The notes below the pieces were generated by a model, which did no database searches, was not told where the DNA came from, and saw only the letters and a list, made by a program, of their open reading frames with translations. Made by a program: the position numbers and the translations under genes. From Proteiniphilum sp. UBA1403 (lineage in GTDB: Bacteria; Bacteroidota; Bacteroidia; Bacteroidales; Dysgonomonadaceae): 64,000 bases of DNA. Location of the stretch: assembly GCA_002305715.1 (NCBI GenBank), contig DBQD01000071.1, positions 37,613 through 101,612 on the forward strand, read 5' to 3'. Positions 37,641 to 47,440 of this stretch are shown in pieces. The number at the start of each line of letters is the position of its first letter. The stretch's first letter is position 1.

Positions 37641-39116
37641 TTATTTATACTGACTGTTCTGTACTAAATTAGGATTGGCATCCAATTCGTTTTGAGGAAT
37701 TGGGAATACATAATGTTTCTCTTGAACCTGAAATTTCTTGATTCGCTTAGTCATCAAGTTCATTCGCTTCATATCGAACCATACGTGACCTTCTTGGCAA
37801 AGTTCCCACAATCTTTCTTGGAAAATAGCCTCCCGCAATGTCTCTTTCGTATATTCCGAAGGTTCTAAAGCAGGCAGTCCTGCACGTGCTCTCACTCTGT
37901 TGATGCCATACACAGCATTCTGACTTGGTCCGTTCGCTTCATTCTCTGCTTCAGAATGCATCAACAACAAATCCGAAAATCTTGTCACATAGTGATTCAA
38001 CGCATAATCGGCAGTACCATTACCCACATCATTTCTATCAATGTATTTGTTGAAATGAGGTATTGCAATGTTGCCCGGATAGGTATACGTTATAGTTGGA
38101 TTGTTGATACCTGTATATTCCAATACAAATGTTTTACTTCTGCGTTTATCATCTACCGACATGCTATTGAAAAATTCTGTTTCAACAGTCAACGACGACC
38201 ATCCATCAAGCTTGATCTGATCTCCACTTCTGATACCTGTGAAAGTTGGCCAGTCCCAGCCTTGACCAATGAAGCTCTCATATTCTACACTAAAGATATA
38301 TTCGGGACCATGTTCGTTTGACAACAGGAAGACTTTTTCATACTCATTTTCCAAGTCATATCCATACGCGGTATTATCAATAGCAGCTTTAGCTTCCTGA
38401 GCAGCCTTACTCCAGTATTCCGTTTTATTCCACGGTTTACCAGCATACGACAAATAAGCCTTTGTCAACATTGTTTGAGCAGCACCTGCTGTAGCCCTAC
38501 CTACGTTTGCTCCGGTATTTTTTGCATTCAAGTTTTGTTTTGCAAAGGTAAAATCATCGAAAATAAGTGCCCACACAGCATCGCTTGTCCCCTCGTTTGT
38601 ACTCTCAATTTCCGTCATATTTTCCTCTGTTTTGAGGGGTACATTTTCGAAGAAACGAATTAAATAGAGATAAGCAAGTCCACGCAGGAAACGAGTTTCC
38701 CCAATTATCTTTTCCTTTGCTCCGGGTGTCTTAAACTGTACACCCTCAATATTAGCGAGTACCGTATTTGCCCGGTTAATCGTCACATACAGTTGAGACC
38801 AGATCTGATAAAAACCGGTAGAACTGGGTGTCCAAGTAAACTGATCCATTTCTGTACGCCAAGCCTCACCTGAGTTATTCGGCCATGTTGCCTCTCCAGG
38901 ATATTCAGCAGCCAACAGCATTTGCCGTTGAAAGGAGCTACTATGTCGCAAAGTATTGTATACCGAAGTCAATGCAGCCTGTGCATCTGATTCAGTTTTG
39001 TAGAAATTTATCGGTGTGATGTTGCTGTAAACTTTCTCACTCAAAAAACTGTCGTGACAACCGTTCAGTAATATAAGTGCTGCTGTCAGCGCAAATATTG
39101 TTTGTTTAACTTTCAT
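37641..39116 (-). CDS. RagB/SusD-family surface glycan-binding lipoprotein
   Basis: Outer-membrane lipoprotein that captures glycan at the cell surface and works with SusC. It has 491 residues from the ATG at 39116 (an ATG at 39125 would add three). The lipobox ends at Cys20 (LILLNGC), followed by SusD-like YSNITPINFYKTESDAQAAL. A TPR-like helical core includes FLRGLAYLYLIRFF, and the C-terminal segments are ERLWELCQEGHVWFDMKR and FPIPQNELDANPNL. It lies 28 bases downstream of the SusC gene. The partner SusC is interrupted by a stop codon, so this SusD may have no full-length porin. Confidence 0.93.
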   Translation of the reverse strand: MKVKQTIFALTAALILLNGCHDSFLSEKVYSNITPINFYKTESDAQAALTSVYNTLRHSSSFQRQMLLAAEYPGEATWPNNSGEAWRTEMDQFTWTPSSTGFYQIWSQLYVTINRANTVLANIEGVQFKTPGAKEKIIGETRFLRGLAYLYLIRFFENVPLKTEENMTEIESTNEGTSDAVWALIFDDFTFAKQNLNAKNTGANVGRATAGAAQTMLTKAYLSYAGKPWNKTEYWSKAAQEAKAAIDNTAYGYDLENEYEKVFLLSNEHGPEYIFSVEYESFIGQGWDWPTFTGIRSGDQIKLDGWSSLTVETEFFNSMSVDDKRRSKTFVLEYTGINNPTITYTYPGNIAIPHFNKYIDRNDVGNGTADYALNHYVTRFSDLLLMHSEAENEANGPSQNAVYGINRVRARAGLPALEPSEYTKETLREAIFQERLWELCQEGHVWFDMKRMNLMTKRIKKFQVQEKHYVFPIPQNELDANPNLVQNSQYK

Positions 39117-39143
39117 AATAAACATACTTAATTAATTCTTAAC

Positions 39144-42100
39144 TCAGAATGACACATTCAAACCAAACAGTACAGCCTTAGCTGATGGATAAGCATTATA
39201 ATCTACACCCAATTGAAGATTGCTGTTTCCTTGGGAGTTCACTTCCGGATCAAAGCCGCTATAATCGGTTAATGTGATTAAGTTTTGACCGGTTACGTAC
39301 AGACGTAGTGAACTCACATATGGTATTTTTGTGAATGTATAACCCAACGTCATAGTTTTAACACGCATATAACTTCCATCTTCTATCAACCAATCTGATT
39401 GCAGCAATAATGGGTCTACAGTCACACGTGCTCTCGGTATATTTGTGTTTGTGTTAGAGGGTGTCCAACGATTCAGAATCTCCCTGCGTTGATTACCCCA
39501 AGGACCTGAAATATTTGTTTCTGCACGTTGAATATTGATGATGTCATTACCTTGAGATCCCTGTAGATAAACGGAGAAATCAAATCCTTTAAACGAGAAG
39601 TTGTTGGTCCATCCGTAGATAAAATCAGGATTGGGGTCTCCTACAATCATACGGTCGTCGGTATAATTGATTTTACCATCTCCGTTCTTATCCACAAAAC
39701 GTGCATCTCCCAATTTGTCGTTGTTTGCTGTTGAACGAGGGCCAGCTGCTAGTTGGGCTTCATTTTGGAATACACCATCAAACTTCAACAGGTTCCATAC
39801 ACCCACCGGCAACCCTGGTTCAAGCCAGCTACCATTTACTTTCAAGTGTCCGGACAAAGTTCCTTGTGTACTGGGAGTATAGCCTGGTATTTCCAGCACC
39901 TTGTTGCGGTTTCTAGACCAGTTCATTTGTGTGTTCCATTTGAATTCACCGGTTAAAACATCGGCTCCCAATGCAACTTCCAGACCTTTATTTTCCAAGC
40001 TTCCAATATTTTTAAAGATAGAACTGAATCCAACGGAGCTAGGTGTACTGATATTCCACAGCAGATCGGTTGTCTTTTTGTAGTAGTAATCCACCACCAG
40101 CGATAGTCTGTTATTGAACAAGCCAATATCTAATCCGGCATCGGTTGTAGCTGTTGTTTCCCACTTCAAATCGGGATTTGGAATATTGTTCGGTCCCACA
40201 CCTGCATTCAATGCACCTCCAAAGTTATAATTCATGGTACCAAGCATAGCCAACGACTTGTAATTGTCGATGTTCTGATTACCCGTCTTACCATAACTTG
40301 TTCTGATCTTAAGATTGGAAAGCCAATCAACATCTTTCAAGAATTCCTCTTCCGTAACTCTCCATGCCACAGCAAAAGAGGGGAAGAACGACCATTTGTT
40401 ATTGACTCCAAACTTTGAGCTTCCGTCGGCACGTGCCGTTAAAGTAAACAGATATCGGTCGTTGTAAATATAATTTATTCTACCCAGATAGGAAGCCAGT
40501 TGATTCTGCGATTTGCTAGACCCTGGCTGTCCATATGTTGTTCCGGCTCCCAAGTTGTTGGCCAGATAGAGGTCGGTTGAATAATTGGTTGATGAGGCTT
40601 CGAAATGCTTGTAATGGAATACCTGCCAGGTATAACCACCCACAGCATTGATAGAATGTTTACCGAACTGCTTGTTATAGGTTAAGATGTTCTCATTCAA
40701 ATAGGAAGCATCTTTACGGAAACGTTGATACGCTTCTCCGTTTTTCGAATTACCGCGATGAGTCTCTTTTGGCCAATAATAGGCTCTATTGGCTGTTGAC
40801 ATATCCGAACCAAACGTAACCTTCAAGGTCAGATCTTTTGTAATCTGCCAGTTTGCATCAATAGAACCCAGGAAGCGATCAATTGTCTGTTCATCTTTGT
40901 AATGATTTACCGTAGCCACCGGGTTGTTACTTGGCGTACCCCCTGGCGTGGAGTTCGTCATTGTATATTTTCCATCGGCATCATAAATTGGAACAGTAGG
41001 AGGCATTACAACTGCACCATGCACTACACCACCGGTACCACCGCCACCATCACCCTCAGAAGGCATACCATTGGACCACGTGTGACTGGCTGTAATATTT
41101 GTTGTAAGTGTGAAGTTAGGTACTATCTTGATGTCAAGATTAGAACGGAAAGAAGCACGGTTAAAGTCACTGTTTTTGATGACCCCATCCTGACCGAAAT
41201 AACCACCACCTACAGAATAACGAAGTCCCTCGTTACCACCTACAACACTGAGGTTATAATTCTGAACCGGTGCACTAGTAAACACCTCATCCTGGTAATT
41301 AACCCCCTCACCCAAAGCAGAAATTTCGGGAAAATAATACGGATTATTTGGATTGGGGAATACCGGACTCTGATTATCGTTGGCTCTTGCCTCGTTCACT
41401 AAGGTAGCAAACTCCTGGGCATTCATCATATCGAGTTTCTTTGCCACAGTTTACACTCCCTGATATACATCCAACGATACTTTTGGTCTTCCCACTTCTC
41501 CACGTTTGGTTGTGATAAGAACCACACCATTGGCACCACGAGCTCCATAGATTGCTGTTGCTGATGCGTCTTTCAATATTTCAATAGAAGCGATATCTGC
41601 CGTATTCAATGTAGCCAATGGGTTCTGTGCTGTTCCATTACCCCCTGCTGAGTTACCAGCCGATACGGGGAAACCATCCACTACATACAACGGCTCGTTG
41701 CTACTACTCAAAGAGTTTCCACCACGAACACGAATCATTACCCTTCCACCAGGTGCCGATGAAGCTTGCGAAACCTGCACACCTGCTGCCTTACCTTGAA
41801 TTGCCTGATCGAGTGAAGTTACAGGCGAACGCTGAATATCTTCTGATTTAATGGATGAAACCGAACCGGTAAGGTCTCTTTTTCGCATGGTACCATACCC
41901 CACAACCACAATCTCATCCAATGTCTTCGTATCTTCAACCAAAATAACATTCAAGATATTTTTACCAGCTGCTGATATCTCTTGTGGCAAATAGCCGATA
42001 TAGGAGATGTGAATAATTGCATTCTCCTCTACTTCTAATGAGAAGTCGCCCTCAGTATCGGTCACGGTTCCGTTCGTTGTGCCTTTTTCAACAATATTGG

Positions 42101-42488
42101 CACCAATTACGGGATCACCTTTTTCATCAAGCACTTTTCCTGTAATATTTTTACGTGTCTGCATTCGATTAGATTCAGATACAGTGGTATTTGTTTTCGA
42201 CAAGATAATTTGAGATGCTTGAATCTCATACTTAATACCTTTGTTTTTCAATACATTAGTCAAAACCATTTCAATGGGTTGGTTTTGTTCATTCACCGTA
42301 ATGAGCTGCTTGTCATTAATGTCGGTGTTGTCATACATAAAAGTGTAGGGATAATTTTTCTCGATGTAAGAAAAAAATTCTCTTAAACTTGTATTGTTCA
42401 TTTTGACATTGATACGCACAGCATCACTAGCCTGCACATTTGTGAACAAAAGGAATAACAAAAAGGATACGAATACCTTTCTACACAT
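39144..42488 (-). pseudogene. SusC-type TonB-dependent receptor interrupted by one in-frame stop
   Basis: The reading frame runs over 1115 codons but contains one TAA at 41451-41453. The first half (41454-42488, 345 residues) has a signal peptide, STN domain (about 25-95), carboxypeptidase-regulatory-like domain (about 115-195), TonB-box region and most of the plug (YVVDGFPVS, IEILKDASATAIYGARGANG). It stops at LDVYQGV. The second half continues in the same frame as TVAKKLDMMNAQEFATLVNE, exactly the sequence that normally follows GVQ in SusC proteins, and runs to the last barrel strand AVLFGLNVSF. So CAA (Gln) to TAA is the simplest explanation. No frameshift is present. Either the gene is recently inactivated, or it is an assembly or sequencing error or a true readthrough. 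The downstream half could start only at a GTG. Confidence 0.85.
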
Positions 42489-42666
42489 GATAAATAAGAT
42501 TTAAATAGATGAATAGTATTTTCTTAAATTTGTCACACTTCACACCAAGGGTCACTTTCCCAAAATCTACGTAAAATTGATGGTTAAAAGGGGAATGAGA
42601 ATTGATGTTTAGTAATGTATGCTTGAGGAATTGTTTGTTTTCCTCTGTTTCATTTCTTTAATTGTT

Positions 42667-43644
42667 TCACTTCAACTGTATATGCACCTCCTTTCCTTCA
42701 ATAGAATATATAATTGGTGTCATTTTACTCAATAGATCCAACAGCTCTTTCAACGACTCAGTTTTCACCACGAAGGCGTAGCGCGAATCGGAATTTCCGT
42801 TCTCAACGGTAATATTCACTCCATACCAACGTTCCAATTTCTTGGTCACTTCGTAGATATCGTTGTTATAAATTTTAAGAATATTGTTTGTCCATAGTTT
42901 GGTTACAATGGGATCATCAACAACAACGTGACAACTCAATTGCGACCGGGAGACAATTCCCATCTGGTTGGGTGAAAGTCGTGTCAACAGATCTCCATTT
43001 TTATCATTGAAAAGGGATACCGCTCCAGATTCAAGTGAGACAGCTATATCAGGATCGGTTTTGTAAGATGAAACATTAAAACTTGTTCCATGTACCTGTA
43101 CGCGTACATCACCTGTATGAACTTCAAATCTCTTCCGGCGATTTTTTGTCACCTCAAAGAATGCCTCTCCATCTAAATGCACAATTCTACGCCATGCTTT
43201 CGTTGAATAGGTTAATGTTGATCCTGAATTCAACCATACCGTAGAGGAATCGGGCAGAGTTAACTGTGCCTTTTCACCCATGGGGGTGTGGGCGGTAAAT
43301 TGCATTGCCTGTGTCTTCTCGTTGATGAATAAAAAGGAGATACAAAGACCAATCAAAAGGGCAACAGATGCAGCAATACCGGTGTACTTGAGTAGTGTTT
43401 GTCTTGAATAAGCATACGAATTGAACGGAACTTCAATCCGATTACGAATATTCTTCCAGACTTGTTCTTTATTCGGCAAAATGGGTTCTGTTTCTTTATT
43501 CAGAAATCTCCACTCCTTTTCCAGTGATTGAAAAATTTGTTGATGCTTGTCACTCTCCGCCAACCATTTTTCTACGATATATTTCTCCTGGGAACTGGCT
43601 TTTCCACGTAAATATGCTGCTATTTGCTCGTAAGGTATTTTCAT
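42667..43644 (-). CDS. FecR-type anti-sigma factor (SusC partner)
   Basis: Inner-membrane anti-sigma/signal-relay protein, 325 residues. The N-terminal cytoplasmic part (about 1-85) binds the sigma factor, one TM helix follows (about 90-110, YTGIAASVALLIGLCISFLFI), then a periplasmic FecR domain (about 125-225, VHGTSFNVSSY) and a C-terminal DUF4974/STN-like domain (about 250-325). It lies 104 bases downstream of the ECF sigma gene and 178 bases upstream of the SusC gene. By analogy with FecI/FecR and HmuY-type systems, it passes a signal from the STN domain of SusC to release the sigma factor. Confidence 0.93.
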   Translation of the reverse strand: MKIPYEQIAAYLRGKASSQEKYIVEKWLAESDKHQQIFQSLEKEWRFLNKETEPILPNKEQVWKNIRNRIEVPFNSYAYSRQTLLKYTGIAASVALLIGLCISFLFINEKTQAMQFTAHTPMGEKAQLTLPDSSTVWLNSGSTLTYSTKAWRRIVHLDGEAFFEVTKNRRKRFEVHTGDVRVQVHGTSFNVSSYKTDPDIAVSLESGAVSLFNDKNGDLLTRLSPNQMGIVSRSQLSCHVVVDDPIVTKLWTNNILKIYNNDIYEVTKKLERWYGVNITVENGNSDSRYAFVVKTESLKELLDLLSKMTPIIYSIEGKEVHIQLK

Positions 43645-43748
43645 CTTTATTATGGGTCGTTCTATATATTGACCCCTAGAAAATGAAAAACCCCTATAGA
43701 ATTATTGATTATTTTAAGAAAAAATATGTATTGTAAACAAAAGATGGG

Positions 43749-44261
43749 TTAAACTTCTAAATAGTAGGAGGAAATAGATTCTCGAATTCTCTTGAGTGCA
43801 TTTGACATGTGAATTTCAACCGTTTTGGGTGAGATAAGAAGATATTCAGCTATTTGCTGATATGTAAGCTTTTCGATTTTACTTAAAATAAATATCTCTC
43901 TGCACCGATCCGGTAAAAGATCGATTGCCTTGTTTAACAAGGTTGAGAACTCCTCAATATCGTAACAATCGGTACTTGATTCTTCCATCTCTTTCTTTTT
44001 TATCCAATCAGATAAAAGAGCTTCTCTATTCTTGTTGTTTCTCAAATAGTTCAAGATTCGGTTACGTGCAGCATTGAAAAGATAGGTCTTTACATATTGA
44101 ATCTCAAGGTAATCTTTATTTTCCCATAAACTAACAAAAACATCCTGTACCACATCTTCAATTGCAGCAACATCTCGGGTATAATACTCCAGGAACTGAC
44201 ATACCGGCTCAAAATACTGGTCGTATAAAGAACAGAATGATGATATATTAATCCTGGACAT
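43749..44261 (-). CDS. ECF sigma factor (FecI/RpoE type)
   Basis: Extracytoplasmic-function sigma factor of 170 residues from the ATG at 44261. A longer frame to 44300 starts with TTG and overlaps a promoter-like TAAATTTG box, so the shorter start is preferred. Region 2 is visible in VQDVFVSLWENKDYLE and region 4 in LTYQQIAEYLLISPKTVEIH, an HTH. It precedes the FecR/SusC/SusD/GH2 genes and should direct their transcription when the cognate glycan is sensed. Confidence 0.92.
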   Translation of the reverse strand: MSRINISSFCSLYDQYFEPVCQFLEYYTRDVAAIEDVVQDVFVSLWENKDYLEIQYVKTYLFNAARNRILNYLRNNKNREALLSDWIKKKEMEESSTDCYDIEEFSTLLNKAIDLLPDRCREIFILSKIEKLTYQQIAEYLLISPKTVEIHMSNALKRIRESISSYYLEV

Positions 44262-44297
44262 AGCGCAATGTGATAGATTCGAGTCGCATATCATCTG

Positions 44298-44305
44298 CAA
44301 ATTTA
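44298..44305 (-). promoter_or_regulatory. Candidate -7 box upstream of the first ECF sigma gene
   Basis: The minus strand reads TAAATTTG, matching TAnnTTTG, 37 bases upstream of the preferred ATG at 44261. No convincing -33 element is seen. Supports the shorter start. Confidence 0.4.
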
Positions 44306-44777
44306 TATTTTTTAAGCAAATAAATATTATTTTTTGCGATTAAATAACAACTACTCATTATCTTTTATTTTCACATCCTTGATATGTAGCACTTAAAAAA
44401 ATTCTCACCAACTTTTGTTCGCATAAACAACAAGATGATCATATCGTAATCATTCCTGCTCAATACGCTTCACCCAATTCACATTACGATAGTTCGAATA
44501 ATGTTTGTCAATGAGTCTGGTAAAACGTTCCAACATGTTTCCTAATAGATCTATCAGCAGCTTGCATGATATTTTACATTGGAAGATGACCCAAGGTCTG
44601 ATATTTTTGTTGTAATTTTATTACCGAAAGAATTTACCGACTTAATTTTCACTTTGTGTTTGTGATATAAAGTTATGGAAGTATACACATTTGTCAATTA
44701 ATTAAAAGAAGAACCACAGCAATCAGGATGGCACACAACGAAAAACCGTAGAAAAACTTATTAAAAAAGATACCAAC
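44301..44777. other. 477-base intergenic region between the ECF sigma gene and pirin
   Basis: Apart from the sigma-gene promoter box near 44300 and a possible AraC-type coding remnant (44450-44566), I see no gene, tRNA or strong hairpin here. The sequence is AT-rich and divergent genes flank it. Confidence 0.5.
44450..44566 (-). pseudogene. Possible remnant of an AraC-family regulator
   Basis: A 39-codon minus-strand stretch ending in a stop reads KLLIDLLGNMLERFTRLID then KHYSNYRNVNW. It resembles the segment just before the DNA-binding domain of Bacteroidetes AraC regulators (typically xRFxxLVxxHYxxxRSVxxYAxxLxxSPKYL). The HTH itself is missing and there is no start region. It is short, so the identification is tentative. 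Confidence 0.3.
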
Positions 44778-45650
44778 ATGAACAAAAGAAAAGTAAATCA
44801 GGTAATTAGAGGAGAACATGCCATTGACGGAGCGGGTGTTCGTTTGCGGCGAGTATTGGGAATGCGCAATATTGCCGATTTTGACCCATTCTTGATGCTC
44901 GACGGATTTGATTCCCTGGATCCGAAGGATTACATAAAGGGATTCCCTTGGCATCCTCATCGCGGCATTGAGACCATCACCTATCTAATTAAAGGGAAAG
45001 TTGAACATGGAGACAGCCTGGGTAACAGGGGTACCATTCACGATTTGGAATGTCAATGGATGACAGCAGGCTCTGGAATTATCCACCAGGAGATGCCCAA
45101 AGAATCGGAACGAATGCTCGGATGCCAACTGTGGGTAAATCTACCGGCAAAGGACAAAATGACTCAACCAGCCTATGGTGACATCACACAGGACAAGGTA
45201 ACGCTTGTAGAAGAAGAAAATGCCACAGTGCGGATTCTTGCCGGCCGTTACAAGGGTCAAAGGGGTATATTCGAAGGCAAATATGTAAAGGTTACCTACT
45301 TGGATATTGACATTGCTCCCAACAGCAAATGGGTTTACAATGAAACGCCCAACGACGAGACGCTGTTTATTTATCTATTAGATGGGACAATTGCTGCTGA
45401 CAGCAACCTGTCTCACTTTGAAAATAAAGCATGCGCCATCTTGTTTACGCCGGAAAATAAAGATGGCAATCTACATGATGCGGTGGAAGTACTTTCGGGA
45501 GATAATGGTGCTCGTTTTGTATTACTTGCAGCCAGACCTTTGAAGGAACCGGTGGCATGGGGTGGTCCTATTGTCATGAACACCAACAAAGAGTTGGAGA
45601 AAGCTTTTGAGGAGCTGGACAATGGAACATTTATCAAGCACAAGATTTAA
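44778..45650 (+). CDS. Pirin family protein
   Basis: Bicupin protein of 290 residues. The N-terminal cupin carries the metal-binding motif (FPWHPHRGIETITYLIKG, then GSGIIHQEMP), the conserved His-His-His-Glu set of pirins. The C-terminal cupin (about 165-275) follows. Pirins bind iron and some bacterial members have quercetinase activity or act as redox-sensitive regulators; which applies here is unknown. The stop lies 12 bases before an ABC-F remnant, suggesting that the pirin gene and the relic were once in one transcription unit with the oxidoreductase downstream. Confidence 0.93.
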   Translation: MNKRKVNQVIRGEHAIDGAGVRLRRVLGMRNIADFDPFLMLDGFDSLDPKDYIKGFPWHPHRGIETITYLIKGKVEHGDSLGNRGTIHDLECQWMTAGSGIIHQEMPKESERMLGCQLWVNLPAKDKMTQPAYGDITQDKVTLVEEENATVRILAGRYKGQRGIFEGKYVKVTYLDIDIAPNSKWVYNETPNDETLFIYLLDGTIAADSNLSHFENKACAILFTPENKDGNLHDAVEVLSGDNGARFVLLAARPLKEPVAWGGPIVMNTNKELEKAFEELDNGTFIKHKI

Positions 45651-45661
45651 ACGGTAAACCA

Positions 45662-45964
45662 ACCAGTATTATCGTCAGTGATCTTTCCTATCACTATTAC
45701 AGTCAACCTTTCCTGTTTGAATCGGTCAATTTTCCCGTTACTCCCGGCGGCAAAGTATCTCTTGTTGGCAACAACGGTGTTGGAAAATCGACACTCTTGA
45801 AACTGTTGTCAGGCAGACTGACACCGTCGTCGGGCGATATACGCAACGCATCGTCACCCTACGAAGAAAGATGCCATACCGCACTAAGTGAATGGGGATT
45901 GCAAGATCTTCCTCTCAATTTACCACTGGAACGATTAAGCGGTGGGGAAAAGACGAAAGTTTGA
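45662..45964 (+). pseudogene. Remnant of an ABC-F ATPase with internal deletion
   Basis: About 100 codons, with no start codon in frame. They begin like an ABC-F protein (TSIIVSDLSYHYYSQPFLFE) with an intact Walker A (SLVGNNGVGKSTLLKLLSGR), then jump directly into a different region with the ABC signature (LERLSGGEKTKV) and stop. The Walker B region, the inter-domain linker and a complete second ATPase domain are missing, so several hundred residues have been lost. The sequence itself still reads cleanly, which points to deletion rather than slow decay. The nucleotide-binding function cannot be intact. Confidence 0.8.
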
Positions 45965-46045
45965 AAGAGAGAGACATCGAGATAAACAAAACAAAGGGAG
46001 CAGTTGTTTAGAATGTCTATGAATACAGTAAAAAGTACAACAAAA

Positions 46046-46759
46046 ATGAAAATAGAGGTGTGGACCGACATCATGTGTCCCTATTGCCACATTGGCAAGA
46101 TTCATTACGAAAAGGCACTTCAGCAGTTTCCTCATGCCGATGAAGTGGAACTTGTTTGGAAAGCATTTCAGTTAAACCCCAATCTTCCCGATAAAGGAAA
46201 CGGATATCCGGTAAGAGAGTATCTGGTAAAAAGCGCAGGATACCCTGAGGAGGGTATTGACAGCATGTTTGCAAGCTTGAAGAAGATGGCCGATGAAGTG
46301 AATATTCCTTTCAATCTGGAAAACTCATTAGCTGCCAATACACGAGATGCACATCGACTAATTAAGCTCGCTGCCAAAAAGGGAGTCGACTCACTGGTTG
46401 TTGGAAAACTCAGCAAGGCATACTTCGAGGAAGCAAAGGACTACAGCGATTGGGATCTTCTCGTTTCCATTGGCAAGGAAGCCGGATTGGAGGAAGATGA
46501 GATTTGGCAAATGCTTAAAAGCCAAGAGTACCTGTATGAGGTAAAACAAGATATACAAGAGGCCGCAAACCTAGGCATTGACACCGTACCCACATTCTTG
46601 ATGGATAGGCGCCAAGCCATTATTGGAGCAGAACCTGTGGAATTGTTTGTGAAGGTATTGAATAAAGCCTACGATGCCTGGAAGAATCGCACAGAAAAAG
46701 AAGGAATGGAAGTTAGCAAAGGTAAATCCTGCAATGCCGATGGCACATGTGAAATATAA
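46046..46759 (+). CDS. DsbA-family (FrnE-like) dithiol oxidoreductase
   Basis: Thioredoxin-fold protein of the DsbA/2-hydroxychromene-isomerase family, 237 residues from the ATG at 46046. Upstream in-frame starts exist at 46013 and 46019, but they add residues not typical of the family. The redox site is Cys11-Pro-Tyr-Cys14 (DIMCPYCHIGK), FrnE-like. The cis-Pro loop is in IDTVPTFLMD, and there is a helical insertion between. It has no signal peptide, so it is cytoplasmic. The C terminus has two more Cys (SCNADGTCEI). FrnE homologues help with oxidative-stress tolerance; its job here is not known. Confidence 0.9.
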   Translation: MKIEVWTDIMCPYCHIGKIHYEKALQQFPHADEVELVWKAFQLNPNLPDKGNGYPVREYLVKSAGYPEEGIDSMFASLKKMADEVNIPFNLENSLAANTRDAHRLIKLAAKKGVDSLVVGKLSKAYFEEAKDYSDWDLLVSIGKEAGLEEDEIWQMLKSQEYLYEVKQDIQEAANLGIDTVPTFLMDRRQAIIGAEPVELFVKVLNKAYDAWKNRTEKEGMEVSKGKSCNADGTCEI

Positions 46760-46803
46760 TTTCCAGACTCACTTCAGCAAAAAGTTTTTTTATTTTTTAT
46801 AGG

Positions 46804-46831
46804 AAAGTGGTACCTTTGTTGGTACCACTTT
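46804..46831 (+). promoter_or_regulatory. Perfect 28-base inverted repeat over a -7 box upstream of the GNAT gene
   Basis: An 11-bp perfect stem (46804-46814 with 46821-46831, AAAGTGGTACC) and a 6-base spacer. The left arm and spacer contain TACCTTTG (46811-46818), a match to the Bacteroidetes -7 box. It ends 17 bases before the GNAT start. It may be an operator overlapping the promoter; as a terminator for the oxidoreductase it would lack a proper U-tract. Confidence 0.5.
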
Positions 46832-46847
46832 TAAATTAAAGCCAGTC

Positions 46848-47387
46848 ATGGAATACTTGGAGATCACTCCGGAAGACAGCATTCGTTGGAAACGTATTTG
46901 GGAATTGTATGAGAATAGCTTCCCAATAGCCGAACGACGTAAGATAGGTGACCATTTACGAGCCTGTAACGACGATCGCTTTTTCCCTTTATCTGTTTGG
47001 GAAGGAGGAGAGTTAATTGGATTGATGTTCTTTTGGGAATGGGATTCTTACCGTTATCTGGAACATTTGGCTGTAAATCCTGCATTGAGAGGACATGGAT
47101 ATGGTTCACAAATGCTTCGATTTCTACGTGATTCTGAACATACAATCATCCTTGAGATTGATCCACTCAGCAATGAGTTGTCGGTTCGTCGTCTCCAGTT
47201 CTACGAACGTTCTGGCTATACCCTTACCCCATATCGGTTTGTACACCTACCGTATAGGCTCGATGCCAATGCTCAGGAGTTGCTCATACTTAGTTATCCG
47301 CGCATGATCACCAAAGAGCAACACAACGATTTTCTTCAATTTGTGAACGAAGAAGTCATCCTTTATTGCGAAAGTGAAGAGAAATAA
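46848..47387 (+). CDS. GNAT-family N-acetyltransferase
   Basis: A 179-residue acetyltransferase of the GNAT fold. The acetyl-CoA-binding motif A is visible in LAVNPALRGHGYGSQML (R-x-x-G-x-G/A), preceded by strand 4 and followed by LEIDPLSNELSVRRLQFYERSGY. The substrate is unknown; the family ranges from ribosomal proteins and amino acids to small amines. It stands alone on the plus strand, upstream of the convergent DUF4230 pair, and starts from a possible promoter within an inverted repeat. Confidence 0.9.
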   Translation: MEYLEITPEDSIRWKRIWELYENSFPIAERRKIGDHLRACNDDRFFPLSVWEGGELIGLMFFWEWDSYRYLEHLAVNPALRGHGYGSQMLRFLRDSEHTIILEIDPLSNELSVRRLQFYERSGYTLTPYRFVHLPYRLDANAQELLILSYPRMITKEQHNDFLQFVNEEVILYCESEEK

Positions 47388-47440
47388 CGTGTGAGTCGTT
47401 GATTACCCCTATCGGGCAATAAATTGTGTTGGCAGTGTAA

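Noticed and set aside
44730..44750. Sigma-54-like TGGCAC upstream of pirin
   Set aside because: The TGGCAC half is present but there is no GC at the required 10-base spacing.
44694..44960. Minus-strand 88-codon frame with hydrophobic end at the pirin start
   Set aside because: The C-terminal hydrophobic stretch is a chance feature of AT-rich sequence; most of it is antisense to pirin.
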